A stretch of 64,000 nt of DNA from Aestuariibaculum marinum (GTDB lineage: Bacteria; Bacteroidota; Bacteroidia; Flavobacteriales; Flavobacteriaceae). Position numbers and translations under genes: made by a program. The notes beneath the pieces are model-generated. The model was not told the DNA's origin and searched no databases. It worked only from the letters and a program-made list of their open reading frames with translations. Location of the stretch: NCBI RefSeq assembly GCF_014596975.1, contig NZ_JACVXD010000001.1, positions 306,928 to 370,927 on the forward strand. The letters run 5' to 3'. This document shows, piece by piece, positions 52,068 through 59,676 of the stretch (positions are counted from its first letter, which is position 1; every line of letters starts with the position of its first letter).

Positions 52068-52099
52068 AAACAGGCATCCTAAGGGTGCCTGTTTTTTTT
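52068..52099 (+). terminator. Terminator of the dioxygenase-like gene
   Basis: AACAGGCATCC, loop TAA, GGGTGCCTGTT with one mismatch, then a run of T. The downstream Lgt-like gene therefore probably has its own promoter. Confidence 0.85.
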
Positions 52100-52259
52100 A
52101 CTTAAAATATCATAAACAGGGTGTTATTTTAAGCTTTTCAGAGGATTATATGCGTATAATTTATTAAATTTAATAGCCGGCTTTAACCAACTACCAACCA
52201 ACGTTTTAATTTAAATATTCGAGGTATTTAAATGACCTATTTAATAAAACCCGTTAAGT

Positions 52260-54044
52260 ATGGACATTACTATCGAGAATCCCCGGTTTTACTTCAAGCT
52301 GTTTTATCTTTTAGCTTTTGTTTTTATTTACGCCATGGTGCTTTATAAAAGTGTTAAACGCAAATACCACTTGCGTTCGGTATTACTTATGTTAACCACC
52401 ATATCGCTGTTTACGGTTTTAGGGTCAAGGCTGTTTACCATCTCTATAGACCACTGGTTAAGCGTTATACAGTCGCCAGCCACTGAATTTAATAACCGAT
52501 CGGCCGTAGGAGGCTTGTTGTTTGGTTTGGTTGGTTTAGTGATCTCTCAGCGCGTTTTCGGGTTTAATCGGCCCATGCTGGATTTATATGCCTGGTTGGG
52601 GCCCATAGCCTTGGGCATTATTAAATTTGGCTGTTTGTTTAACGGTTGTTGCTATGGCGTACCCAGTAATGCCTTTTGGGCGGTTCGCTATCCTGTGGGT
52701 ACCCATGCCCATTTCAATCAGTGGTCTGCGGGACTAATCCCTTCAGATATGGCGACCACCCTTTCTGTGCACCCTGTACAATTGTACGAAAGTCTTATTC
52801 TGTTTGTGGTTGGGTTTATAGTTTGTAAAACCCATAAGTATTGGCGTAAAAACTTCAGTGCTATAGTATCGGGCTTAGTGCTATTCTTTTTTATGCGCTT
52901 TGGCATAGAGTTTTTCAGAGATCCAAGCGGCTCCCAATTTAATGATGTGTATTATTACGGATTGCGCTGGTACCAATGGAGCATGCTTCTGTATGGTGTT
53001 TTGGCTTCAGTTATATTATTAATTTATGAGAGATACTTAAGCATAGAATTGATTAAGGGACGACAAAACTCACCCTTTCTTCATGCCGATTTTATGTATA
53101 TCATCCTCATATCTCTGGGACTTTATACGTTTAAAGGCTTGTTGTCTACTTACGAAATTGCAGTGATATGGATTAAGTTTCTTCCTGCTATTGTGCTTTC
53201 GGGGTATTACTTATTTACCGATAACCGTTTAAAACGGTACCGTTGGATAACCAGTTTGGCACTCGTGATGCCAGTTTATGTGTTTGCACAAACCATTCCC
53301 ACACAAAAGCCTGTAGTAAAACAATATCACCGAATTGATGTTGGTGGCTCTTTTGGCGATTTTGCAAATGAAGTCCGTTTTAATCCACAGGAAGGGGAGT
53401 GCGGCACCACTTACGACAGCCAGTATTTTAAACAAACCTACAGTGTTGTTGGCGGCGGGTACTCCTTTATTACAGAAAAGAAAAAAAGTAAAATTACCTA
53501 TGGCGCTAATCTCTCAGCAGGAACCATTAAAAGCACGAATCTCTCTGCGAATACCAGCGAATCTGACTTTATTTTTGGTGTAAACCCTTATTTTAAAGTG
53601 GATGGCAAATGGCTGGGAGGCGGTGGTGGTTTTCAGTTGGGTAATTTAAGAGTTAATAAAGATGAAACTATAGATGAAAACAATATAGGAGATGCTCAAA
53701 AAACCTATACCATTTTACCTGAGTTTTATGTGCGTCTGGGGCCTAAAAAGTATTTTGATATCGATTATAATTACGGTTTTATGTATCCTTCGGCATTTCC
53801 AACATTATACTCCAGAGTAAGTATTGGCTCAGGATTTGGTTTAAGTGATAATTACAGTTTACGCTATGGACATATATTAAATTTAGATACCGGTTATATT
53901 TCAGCCGAAGCCTTAATAACCGAACAATTTGGCATCAATATCATGTATATCTTTGAAGAAGATTATTATTTGCCTTTTGATGATAACACCAGTGGGAAAA
54001 TGGTGTTTTCTTTAAATTACAGATTCGGACATAAATCGAAATAA
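52260..54044 (+). CDS. Lgt-like prolipoprotein diacylglyceryl transferase domain fused to a beta-barrel-like domain
   Basis: 594 residues in one open frame. Residues about 1-320 are a polytopic Lgt-family domain: IIKFGCLFNGCCYGVPSN, HPVQLYESL and FMRFGIEFFRDP. At E. coli Lgt positions, R143 aligns with Lys (IIKFG), N146 with Cys, and the H103-G-G motif with Val-Gly-Gly (SAVGGLLFG), while N149 and R239 are kept, so normal Lgt activity is doubtful. KRYRWITSLALVMPVYVFAQ (325-344) looks like an internal signal peptide with an AQ cleavage end. The remaining 250 residues alternate like an outer-membrane beta-barrel (DVGGSFGDF; LPEFYVRLG; MVFSLNYRFG). Cleavage at 344 would release the barrel to the periplasm. 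Confidence 0.75.
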   Translation: MDITIENPRFYFKLFYLLAFVFIYAMVLYKSVKRKYHLRSVLLMLTTISLFTVLGSRLFTISIDHWLSVIQSPATEFNNRSAVGGLLFGLVGLVISQRVFGFNRPMLDLYAWLGPIALGIIKFGCLFNGCCYGVPSNAFWAVRYPVGTHAHFNQWSAGLIPSDMATTLSVHPVQLYESLILFVVGFIVCKTHKYWRKNFSAIVSGLVLFFFMRFGIEFFRDPSGSQFNDVYYYGLRWYQWSMLLYGVLASVILLIYERYLSIELIKGRQNSPFLHADFMYIILISLGLYTFKGLLSTYEIAVIWIKFLPAIVLSGYYLFTDNRLKRYRWITSLALVMPVYVFAQTIPTQKPVVKQYHRIDVGGSFGDFANEVRFNPQEGECGTTYDSQYFKQTYSVVGGGYSFITEKKKSKITYGANLSAGTIKSTNLSANTSESDFIFGVNPYFKVDGKWLGGGGGFQLGNLRVNKDETIDENNIGDAQKTYTILPEFYVRLGPKKYFDIDYNYGFMYPSAFPTLYSRVSIGSGFGLSDNYSLRYGHILNLDTGYISAEALITEQFGINIMYIFEEDYYLPFDDNTSGKMVFSLNYRFGHKSK

Positions 54045-54078
54045 GATATACCAATGCAAAGCATACACCGCCTTTGTC

Positions 54079-54717
54079 TTAAACTGTATAAGGCCCCAAA
54101 TAACAACTGGTAGCACTTAATGTTTTTTGGGGGTTTGTAAAGCCTGCCCATAGCTGCACTTCAAGACCTTGAAATACAGGCTCGAAATTTAAGGGGTAGG
54201 CCGAATCGCTACGTTGCACTGTGGGAGTAAAACAAGCAAATTGTTTTATAGCCGGGGCGTAAGCGACCACCAAAAGCCTATCGTCTGCATAAGCCATGCC
54301 TTGATTACTGTTATCTGTCCATTGTAGCTTTAAGGGTTGGTTTTCCTGTGTTTCAACAACTACATCCTCAAAACCACGTAACGACCCCATGCTTATTAAT
54401 ACTTTGTTATACTGTATTATAAAGTCCACACCGTTAAAAATGGTAGCTTCTTTTAAGTGATACGAAAACGCCAGATTGTATCGCGATTTACTCTTTACAG
54501 GTGCTCCAAAGGTCTCATTTAAAAGGTCTTTAATGGGGGTTAAAAAGCTGTGGATACATTTAAATCTATTGCGTTGCTTTTGTTGGGCTGGTGTTGGTGG
54601 TTTATGCGATTTGTTGGGTAGCGATCGTAACACTGCTTTACCGCGCCAGCGACTACCAATTACAGTCCCTACTTTTCCTGAGAAATCGCCTAAAACACCT
54701 TGTTGGTATGTTGCCAT
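54079..54717 (-). CDS. DUF6266 family protein
   Basis: 212 residues. YQQGVLGDFSGKVGTVIGSRWRGKAVLRSLP at the start, then PTPAQQKQRNRF, is the conserved DUF6266 opening. The family is restricted mainly to Bacteroidota and has no known function; the DGxVGxVVG-type repeats resemble phage or surface structural proteins. It has no signal peptide, and it precedes the accessory region. Confidence 0.82.
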   Translation of the reverse strand: MATYQQGVLGDFSGKVGTVIGSRWRGKAVLRSLPNKSHKPPTPAQQKQRNRFKCIHSFLTPIKDLLNETFGAPVKSKSRYNLAFSYHLKEATIFNGVDFIIQYNKVLISMGSLRGFEDVVVETQENQPLKLQWTDNSNQGMAYADDRLLVVAYAPAIKQFACFTPTVQRSDSAYPLNFEPVFQGLEVQLWAGFTNPQKTLSATSCYLGPYTV

Positions 54718-54817
54718 GATTTTGATTATTAAGGGGTTACATAAAGTAAATATACAAAGAAAAAACTGACTAATTTAATTTTATTGTAAGATTTTAAATA
54801 TGATATTGTAGCATTGC

Positions 54818-54928
54818 AGGGGTTTGGTTCGTGTTTCCTTCGGGAATTCCTCGGGTTTTCTTCGTAAAATAAGGGTTTTACCGAAGGATTCCCGAAGGAA
54901 TATCGAACATGACTCGAAGGAAACCCCT
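54818..54928. repeat. Large structured inverted repeat (nested palindromes)
   Basis: Outer arms AGGGGTTT (54818-54825) and AAACCCCT (54921-54928) enclose GTTCG-tgt-TTCCTTCGGG (54827-54843) paired with CCCGAAGGAA-tat-CGAAC (54891-54908). The inner GGAATTCCTCGG pairs imperfectly with CCGAAGGATTCC, and a core TAAAA/TTTTA closes it. Short GAAGG/CCTTC motifs recur. It lies in an otherwise empty 356-base gap (54718-55073). It may be a structured RNA, a palindromic repeat family or a miniature element. Confidence 0.72.
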
Positions 54929-55073
54929 AAAACAGGCGTTTCAATTAAATGTGTATTTTCTTAAATAACAGCACTTTTTTGTAGGTATTTATGTATATTT
55001 GGGTGTATATATAATAGAAATAAACACACCAGTGTGTTTATACATATGTTGTAAGTAATTTAAAATCAGGTTC

Positions 55074-55487
55074 ATGAAATTAAAAATAATAATAAGTGTT
55101 GTATTCTTTTTAACTTATTTAAACCACAGTGCACAGAATTTAGACCTACCTAAAGAAAACTTAATAGGAAGATGGAAATTTATCAAAATGATTGACGAAA
55201 ATGGAAAAAAATTAAATCCAGATGTTAGTCTCACTAAAAATAGTCCAAAATTTAAAATTAAATTTCCCGACGTAATTTATAAAGAAAATGGAGAAAATAT
55301 AATAGACCCTGACCATAAAACTCCTTTAAAAGCAAATTGGTATTGGATACCTAATTCAAAAATTGTAACAGTACCAGAAAGAACAGACTTTGCTTCAGAC
55401 ACAGTAAGAATCGAATGGATAAAAAAAGATAAAATTAATTTCATACGGAAAGGAGAACCTTTTATTAGGGTTTACAAAAAAAAATGA
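55074..55487 (+). CDS. Secreted lipocalin-like hypothetical protein
   Basis: 137 residues. Signal peptide LKIIISVVFFLTYLNHSAQ. The mature protein begins NLIGRWKFIKMIDENGKK, like the first strands of lipocalin-like domains, followed by alternating beta strands to the C-terminus. Family and ligand unknown. It is the first plus-strand gene of the accessory region. Confidence 0.6.
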   Translation: MKLKIIISVVFFLTYLNHSAQNLDLPKENLIGRWKFIKMIDENGKKLNPDVSLTKNSPKFKIKFPDVIYKENGENIIDPDHKTPLKANWYWIPNSKIVTVPERTDFASDTVRIEWIKKDKINFIRKGEPFIRVYKKK

Positions 55488-55543
55488 AACTACTTACAAC
55501 ACCAGTAGCCGTTGCACAAGCCCATAATTTTGAAAAAACATGA

Positions 55544-55766
55544 TACATAAGCGCCCATTTTAAGGGCGTTTGTTGTTTTTTTTAAGTATTACGGTCTATC
55601 TGAATACAACATTTATGAATACAGCTCACGCTAAGAGGGCTACAAAAAATGCAATTAAATTATATAATGAAGTAAGATTACACCTATCTTTAGGTTTTAA
55701 AACACCAAATATGGTATACAAATTAACTGCTTAAATTCATGTTTAACCTGTAGCCATATTTCAGGA
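55544..55766 (+). pseudogene. Truncated IS3-family transposase tail, copy 1, with upstream hairpin
   Basis: The frame from about 55597 to the TAA at 55732-55734 encodes YLNTTFMNT, KRATKNAIKLYNEVRLHL and SLGFKTPNMVYKLTA, the C-terminal end of an IS3-type OrfB (the YN-x-x-R-x-H-x-SL-x-x-x-TP motif). The rest of the transposase is absent. Just upstream, GCGCCC/GGGCG with a T run (about 55551-55580) looks like a terminator for the preceding gene. Nearly the same 220 bp recurs at 58533-58755. Confidence 0.8.
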
Positions 55767-55803
55767 CGAGACATTTGAACTAAAATCAAGAAAATAAAAG
55801 AAT

Positions 55804-56340
55804 TTGAAGAGAATTGAATACAAAAGAAATGACCAAAATCTAAAAAAGGACTTCGTTCGAGCTGGAAAACTTCTGCAAAAATTCAATTTGGCTGACTACG
55901 AAAATGAACAGTTGAAAACGAAAATATTGACCGAACTTTTTGGAACAGTAGGAAATGGAATTTCAGTCGAACATAATTTCCATTGCGATTTAGGATACAA
56001 TATTCACGTTGGCAAGAATTTTTACGCAGGTTTCAATTGTACCATCTTGGATATGGCGGAAGTTAAAATTGGAGATAATTGTCTTATTGCACCAAATGTT
56101 GGAATTTATACAGCTGGACATAACATAAATCCAATTGACCGACACAAAACTGGATTTGCGAAACCTACAACAATTGGAAATAATGTGTGGATTGGCGGAC
56201 ATTGTGTAATAATTGGTGGAGTTAAAATTGGAGACAATTCAATTATTGCTTCAGGTTCTGTTGTGACAAAAGACGTTCCAAAAAACACAATTTTTGCTGG
56301 TAATCCAGCGAAAAAACTGAAAGATATAGAAGCTGATTAA
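55804..56340 (+). CDS. Hexapeptide-repeat acyltransferase (maltose O-acetyltransferase-like)
   Basis: 178 residues with a TTG start. No ATG is available before the conserved region. HNFHCDLGYNIHVGKNFYAGFNCTILDMA, IGDNCLIAPNVGIYTAGH and NVWIGGHCVIIGGV are hexapeptide turns of a left-handed beta-helix. The catalytic His is in YTAGHN and the end is SVVTKDVPKNTIFAGNPAKKL. It lacks the usual N-terminal cap motif of full maltose acetyltransferases. Substrate unknown. It is a paralogue of the enzyme at 11011-11571. Confidence 0.85.
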   Translation: MKRIEYKRNDQNLKKDFVRAGKLLQKFNLADYENEQLKTKILTELFGTVGNGISVEHNFHCDLGYNIHVGKNFYAGFNCTILDMAEVKIGDNCLIAPNVGIYTAGHNINPIDRHKTGFAKPTTIGNNVWIGGHCVIIGGVKIGDNSIIASGSVVTKDVPKNTIFAGNPAKKLKDIEAD

Positions 56341-56713
56341 TAAAAAACTACACACAATCGAATAGACGGCCGTGAACGCTAAGTTCACGGTGCGCCTCTC
56401 AACTTAGCGAAGCTATATCACGAAATTCTATATAATAAAATAACAGATTGAGTACACCACCGTACCCTTCGACTAGCGCTCAGGATAAACCAAGCGGGGC
56501 ACGTATACGGCGGTTCAATAACCATCTTTTCAACTCGCTCTTTACACCTAATAGAACTATCTTCAACTTTATTCTTGGGCTACCAAAGTTAACTGGGATT
56601 TCAACACCCATTCACAAGCGTAAAAGTTAGTAATTTTAGCTATCTTAGTTCCAACCAATCCGCAACTGATTGTTATACCAGATCGTTAGCGGTAAAAGAA
56701 TAAAAACTAAACG
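56341..56713. other. Gene-free stretch with a small hairpin
   Basis: 373 bases, locally GC-richer than its neighbours. CCGTGAAC, loop GCTAA, GTTCACGG (56370-56390) is an 8-bp hairpin without a T run. An open frame at 56448-56630 shows no protein-like pattern. A CTTCGACTAGCGCTCAGG segment (56468-56485) resembles a motif near 62681-62697. Nothing else is recognised. Confidence 0.4.
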
Positions 56714-57109
56714 ATGTCTGATTGTATATTAAAATTTTGGCCTAAAGAAGAGGTAAAGGAGATTAAGACTGAACAAATAAAAAAGGGACTTCACGACTCT
56801 AAAATTATTGATGAACCTAAAGAACTTTGGGGGGAACAAGGTTATGAAGCTGGATCAGCAATGAACGATTACTTTGAACCTGTATTGAACCCTGAATGGG
56901 CAAAGCAATACTTCCCAACAATTGCACTTATGATTGAAGAAAAAGGATACGGTGTTGAAAGTGGTGAAGAGGACTTCGAATACGTTGACAGATTAAACGT
57001 TGTATCCATTAAAGGTGGCGAAGGAGCTTTTGATTCGTGGAATAAAATGTGTGCTGAACTAGAAAAAATCACAGGGGACAAATACCAAGGTGGTTGGGAA
57101 CTACTATAA
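56714..57109 (+). CDS. Hypothetical acidic protein
   Basis: 131 residues, strongly acidic, no signal peptide or membrane helix. Features include KFWPKEEVKEIKTEQIKKG, a central NPEWAKQYFPTIALMIEEKG and the end GDKYQGGWELL. No family recognised. Size, acidity and an accessory context resemble contact-toxin immunity proteins, but no toxin gene is present. Confidence 0.55.
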   Translation: MSDCILKFWPKEEVKEIKTEQIKKGLHDSKIIDEPKELWGEQGYEAGSAMNDYFEPVLNPEWAKQYFPTIALMIEEKGYGVESGEEDFEYVDRLNVVSIKGGEGAFDSWNKMCAELEKITGDKYQGGWELL

Positions 57110-57122
57110 ATACATATTAGAT

Positions 57123-57266
57123 ATGTTTAAAAACCTTTTTAGTAAAAAACGTGAGGAAGAGTTAACTCCTCAAATTGACCTTACGAAGATTCTTCCAATA
57201 ATTAAAGGAACTCAGCCTGAATTTGGTTCAAACATGGAAGTGGAAGCTCCAATAAACAGACCATGA
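57123..57266 (+). CDS. Short hypothetical ORF (47 residues), possibly broken gene
   Basis: ATG at 57123 to TGA at 57264-57266. It starts MFKNLFSKKREEELTPQIDL, like the N-terminus of small cytoplasmic proteins, and its sequence stops abruptly. The stop falls at the junction with an unrelated polysaccharide lyase remnant, so it is probably the 5' stub of a gene fused to foreign DNA by deletion or insertion. Confidence 0.4.
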   Translation: MFKNLFSKKREEELTPQIDLTKILPIIKGTQPEFGSNMEVEAPINRP

Positions 57267-57387
57267 TTGAATTCCTGATACTTGGGAGGAAAAACATAAA
57301 CTGGATAAAACAAATCCTGACGACAGAAATAGGATTGATTCAGATGGCTATACTATGTTAGAGAAATATTTAAATAGCCTCGAATAA
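57262..57387 (+). pseudogene. Remnant of a polysaccharide lyase C-terminus
   Basis: In the frame ending at TAA 57385-57387, HD, a stop, then IPDTWEEKHKLDKTNPDDRN and DSDGYTMLEKYLNSLE. This is the dockerin-like terminal segment of PL1/pectate lyase-type secreted enzymes (GIPD-x-WE ... DGYT-x-LE-x-YLN). Only about 40 codons are left and there is no catalytic domain, so it is a relic of a lost lyase gene. Confidence 0.72.
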
Positions 57388-57403
57388 AACACGGGGTACA
57401 ACT

Positions 57404-57511
57404 ATGTATGTGAAAAATATCGGAATAGGAATTTTAATATTGTTTCTCATTGGACTTGTTGGAACACTAACAATTGGAAAGAATAAATGGTTGAAATTGG
57501 TAAAGGAATAA
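57404..57511 (+). CDS. Single-helix membrane microprotein (35 residues)
   Basis: ATG at 57404 to TAA at 57509-57511. One hydrophobic helix (IGIGILILFLIGLVGTLTIG) followed by a basic tail (KNKWLKLVKE), so topology is coherent. No homologue recognised. It follows the lyase remnant by 16 bp. Its reality is inferred from topology only. Confidence 0.4.
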   Translation: MYVKNIGIGILILFLIGLVGTLTIGKNKWLKLVKE

Positions 57512-57719
57512 AAATACGGTTTACAACAAAGACGCATAAAAATAATTAGTAATTTATTACAAAATAAATAGTTAGTGCGTATTTGGTTACTCTAATTTTC
57601 TTCACGGAAAGTTCACACAACTTTACTATCTTAGTTAGATAATCTGATAATTGTAGCGGATTTTCATTTAACGAAACTATGCACAAGCTGTGGTGTTCGA
57701 TTATTACAACCATTAACCA

Positions 57720-58475
57720 ATGATAAAATTCTTTAGAAAAATTAGACAAAGGTTAGTAACTGAAAACAAATTCAGTAAATATCTTATTTATGCAATAGGA
57801 GAAATCATACTTGTAGTTATTGGAATTTTAATTGCGCTTCAAATCAATAACAGGAACCTAAATAAAAGCAATTTAAAAGAATCTAAAGAGTTTGTTGTAC
57901 GACTAAAAGCCGAAGTAAAAAGTAATATAGGTTTTGTTAAAGAGGAAATTGAAAAAAAAGAAAGCCAAAGAAGGAGTTCTTTAGCTATTTTAAAAATGAT
58001 TGGTGAAGATATAACCAAACTTTCTTCAAAGACTTTAGACAGCCTAATCATTATAACTATGGCAAATGGCAATGTGGAATTTAAAAATGGAACCTTAAAC
58101 GAAGGGCTGAATACAGGGAAGGTCGCACTTATTAAATCCGATTCCTTAAAAACACGTTTATACGGTTTGCCATCTCTAGTCGAAGAGGTTAGAAGTGGAG
58201 AAAAATACATGAACGAAGACCTTAACGAATATTTTTATCCGTTTATATATGAGCATATCAGTTTTAGGCAGATGGACTTTGAACACACTGCGCATGGAGA
58301 ACTAATCGGGCCTTCAAAATTTAGCAGCCACAACAATTTAAATGTACTGAATATTCTAAAGTTTGAGAGCTTAATAGACAATATATTTTATAACTCTAAT
58401 GTACAGATTGATAACTACCAAAGACTTAAAAATGAATTAGAAAACCTCTATGAATTAATCGAGGAATATGAATAA
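57720..58475 (+). CDS. DUF6090 family membrane protein, copy 1
   Basis: 251 residues. The N-terminal module MIKFFRKIRQRL, YAIGEIILVVIGILIALQIN is a basic amphipathic start plus one membrane helix (about 26-46), diagnostic of the DUF6090 family. The rest is helical and charged, predicted periplasmic. The function of the family is not known. Two more copies follow (58784, 61239) with almost the same first 45 codons but unrelated remaining sequence. Its helix ends INNRN where the other copies have INNWN. Confidence 0.82.
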   Translation: MIKFFRKIRQRLVTENKFSKYLIYAIGEIILVVIGILIALQINNRNLNKSNLKESKEFVVRLKAEVKSNIGFVKEEIEKKESQRRSSLAILKMIGEDITKLSSKTLDSLIIITMANGNVEFKNGTLNEGLNTGKVALIKSDSLKTRLYGLPSLVEEVRSGEKYMNEDLNEYFYPFIYEHISFRQMDFEHTAHGELIGPSKFSSHNNLNVLNILKFESLIDNIFYNSNVQIDNYQRLKNELENLYELIEEYE

Positions 58476-58532
58476 AAGAATGAAAGCATAATAATGATAG
58501 CTGTTACACAAGTCAATAATGTTGTGAAAAAT

Positions 58533-58755
58533 AATATACAAACGTCCTTGTTAAGGGCGTTTGTTGTTTTTTTTAAGTATTACGGTCTATCTGGATACAA
58601 CCTTTATGAATACTGGTAATGCAAAAAGGGCTACAAAAAATGCAATTAAATTATATAATGAAGTAAGATTACACCTATCTTTAGGTTTTAAAACACCTAA
58701 TGCGGTGTACAAGTAAGTGCTTAAAATATGTTTAACCTGTAGCCATATTTCAGGA
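58533..58755 (+). pseudogene. Truncated IS3-family transposase tail, copy 2, with upstream hairpin
   Basis: Near-duplicate of 55544-55766, with the same 5' truncation point. It encodes YLDTTFMNT, KRATKNAIKLYNEVRLHLSL and GFKTPNAVYK, then an early TAA; copy 1 continues for three more residues. Upstream AACGTCC/GGGCGTT (about 58541-58562) plus a T run resembles a terminator for the preceding DUF6090 gene. Confidence 0.8.
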
Positions 58756-58783
58756 TTAAACATTATGACTAACCAAAACATCG

Positions 58784-59563
58784 ATGATAAAATTCTTTAG
58801 AAAAATTAGACAAAAACTGCTCACTGAACATAAATTCAGTAAATATTTGACATATGCTTTTGGAGAAATTATTCTTGTAGTTATTGGGATTTTAATTGCA
58901 CTTCAAATTAATAATTGGAACCAAAAGAGAATTGAAAACAACAAGGAAAAATTAATTTTAGCAGAGCTTATAATTGACCTTGAAGAACAATCTAGATTAT
59001 TAAAGGATTATGTAGAAACCGAATCAAGCTTTTATCAAAATGGAAAAGATATTTTAACTCATTTCGCTAAAAACCAAACCTTTTATGACAACGATACCAT
59101 ATACGCAAAGTTGAATTCTTTAGCTTCTAGAAGAACATTTACTCCATTAAACACAACCTTTCAAGAACTAATTTCCACTGGAACTATTGGAATTTTAAAA
59201 GATAAGCCAACAAAGAGAAAAATAATACAATATTATAAAGAGTTGGAAAGAATTTCATCTGTAATTGCCAATAACAATGTTCATATTGTTGATGGAATTT
59301 ACCAGCCTGAAATTTTAAAACAGACATTGTTTACTTTAGATGAAGATGACCCTGTACTTGAAAACATGAATAAGTTAATTTTTGACAGAGAATCACTAAA
59401 TAGTATTCGAAACACTTCAAAAGATTTGTTATCTGATGCAAATAACACGTTACATTTATTCAATTTAGTGGAACAAAGAACAATTGTTGCCCAAACCCAT
59501 GTGGAAATTTATAAAACAATTTATTTACAAACAAAGGACCTACTCTTTGACTTGAATAATTAA
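58784..59563 (+). CDS. DUF6090 family membrane protein, copy 2
   Basis: 259 residues. MIKFFRKIRQKLLTEHKFSK and YAFGEIILVVIGILIALQIN match copy 3 almost base for base over the first 135 bp. The periplasmic part (about 50-259) is helical with NTTFQELISTGTIGILKDKP, a motif that recurs loosely in the other copies as NEGLNTGKVALIKSD and SIINSGNVTLIKSN. It starts 28 bp after IS3 remnant copy 2. Confidence 0.83.
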   Translation: MIKFFRKIRQKLLTEHKFSKYLTYAFGEIILVVIGILIALQINNWNQKRIENNKEKLILAELIIDLEEQSRLLKDYVETESSFYQNGKDILTHFAKNQTFYDNDTIYAKLNSLASRRTFTPLNTTFQELISTGTIGILKDKPTKRKIIQYYKELERISSVIANNNVHIVDGIYQPEILKQTLFTLDEDDPVLENMNKLIFDRESLNSIRNTSKDLLSDANNTLHLFNLVEQRTIVAQTHVEIYKTIYLQTKDLLFDLNN

Positions 59564-59676
59564 CTTAAGCCATTTATAGCTTATTACTAGGTTTAGCTTT
59601 CTAAATTAAGCACTTAAGAAATACGAAACTATATATAAAATAAGCCGTTACAGCTAATTCAAATAAAAGAGGAACT

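Noticed and set aside
56448..56630. 60-residue ORF
   Set aside because: No protein-like pattern, no good start context, and it lies in a stretch that looks like non-coding debris.
56341..56713. Group II intron or reverse-transcriptase end
   Set aside because: A short TACGGCGGTTC-like piece is present, but no domain V or other intron structure and no reverse transcriptase reading frame.
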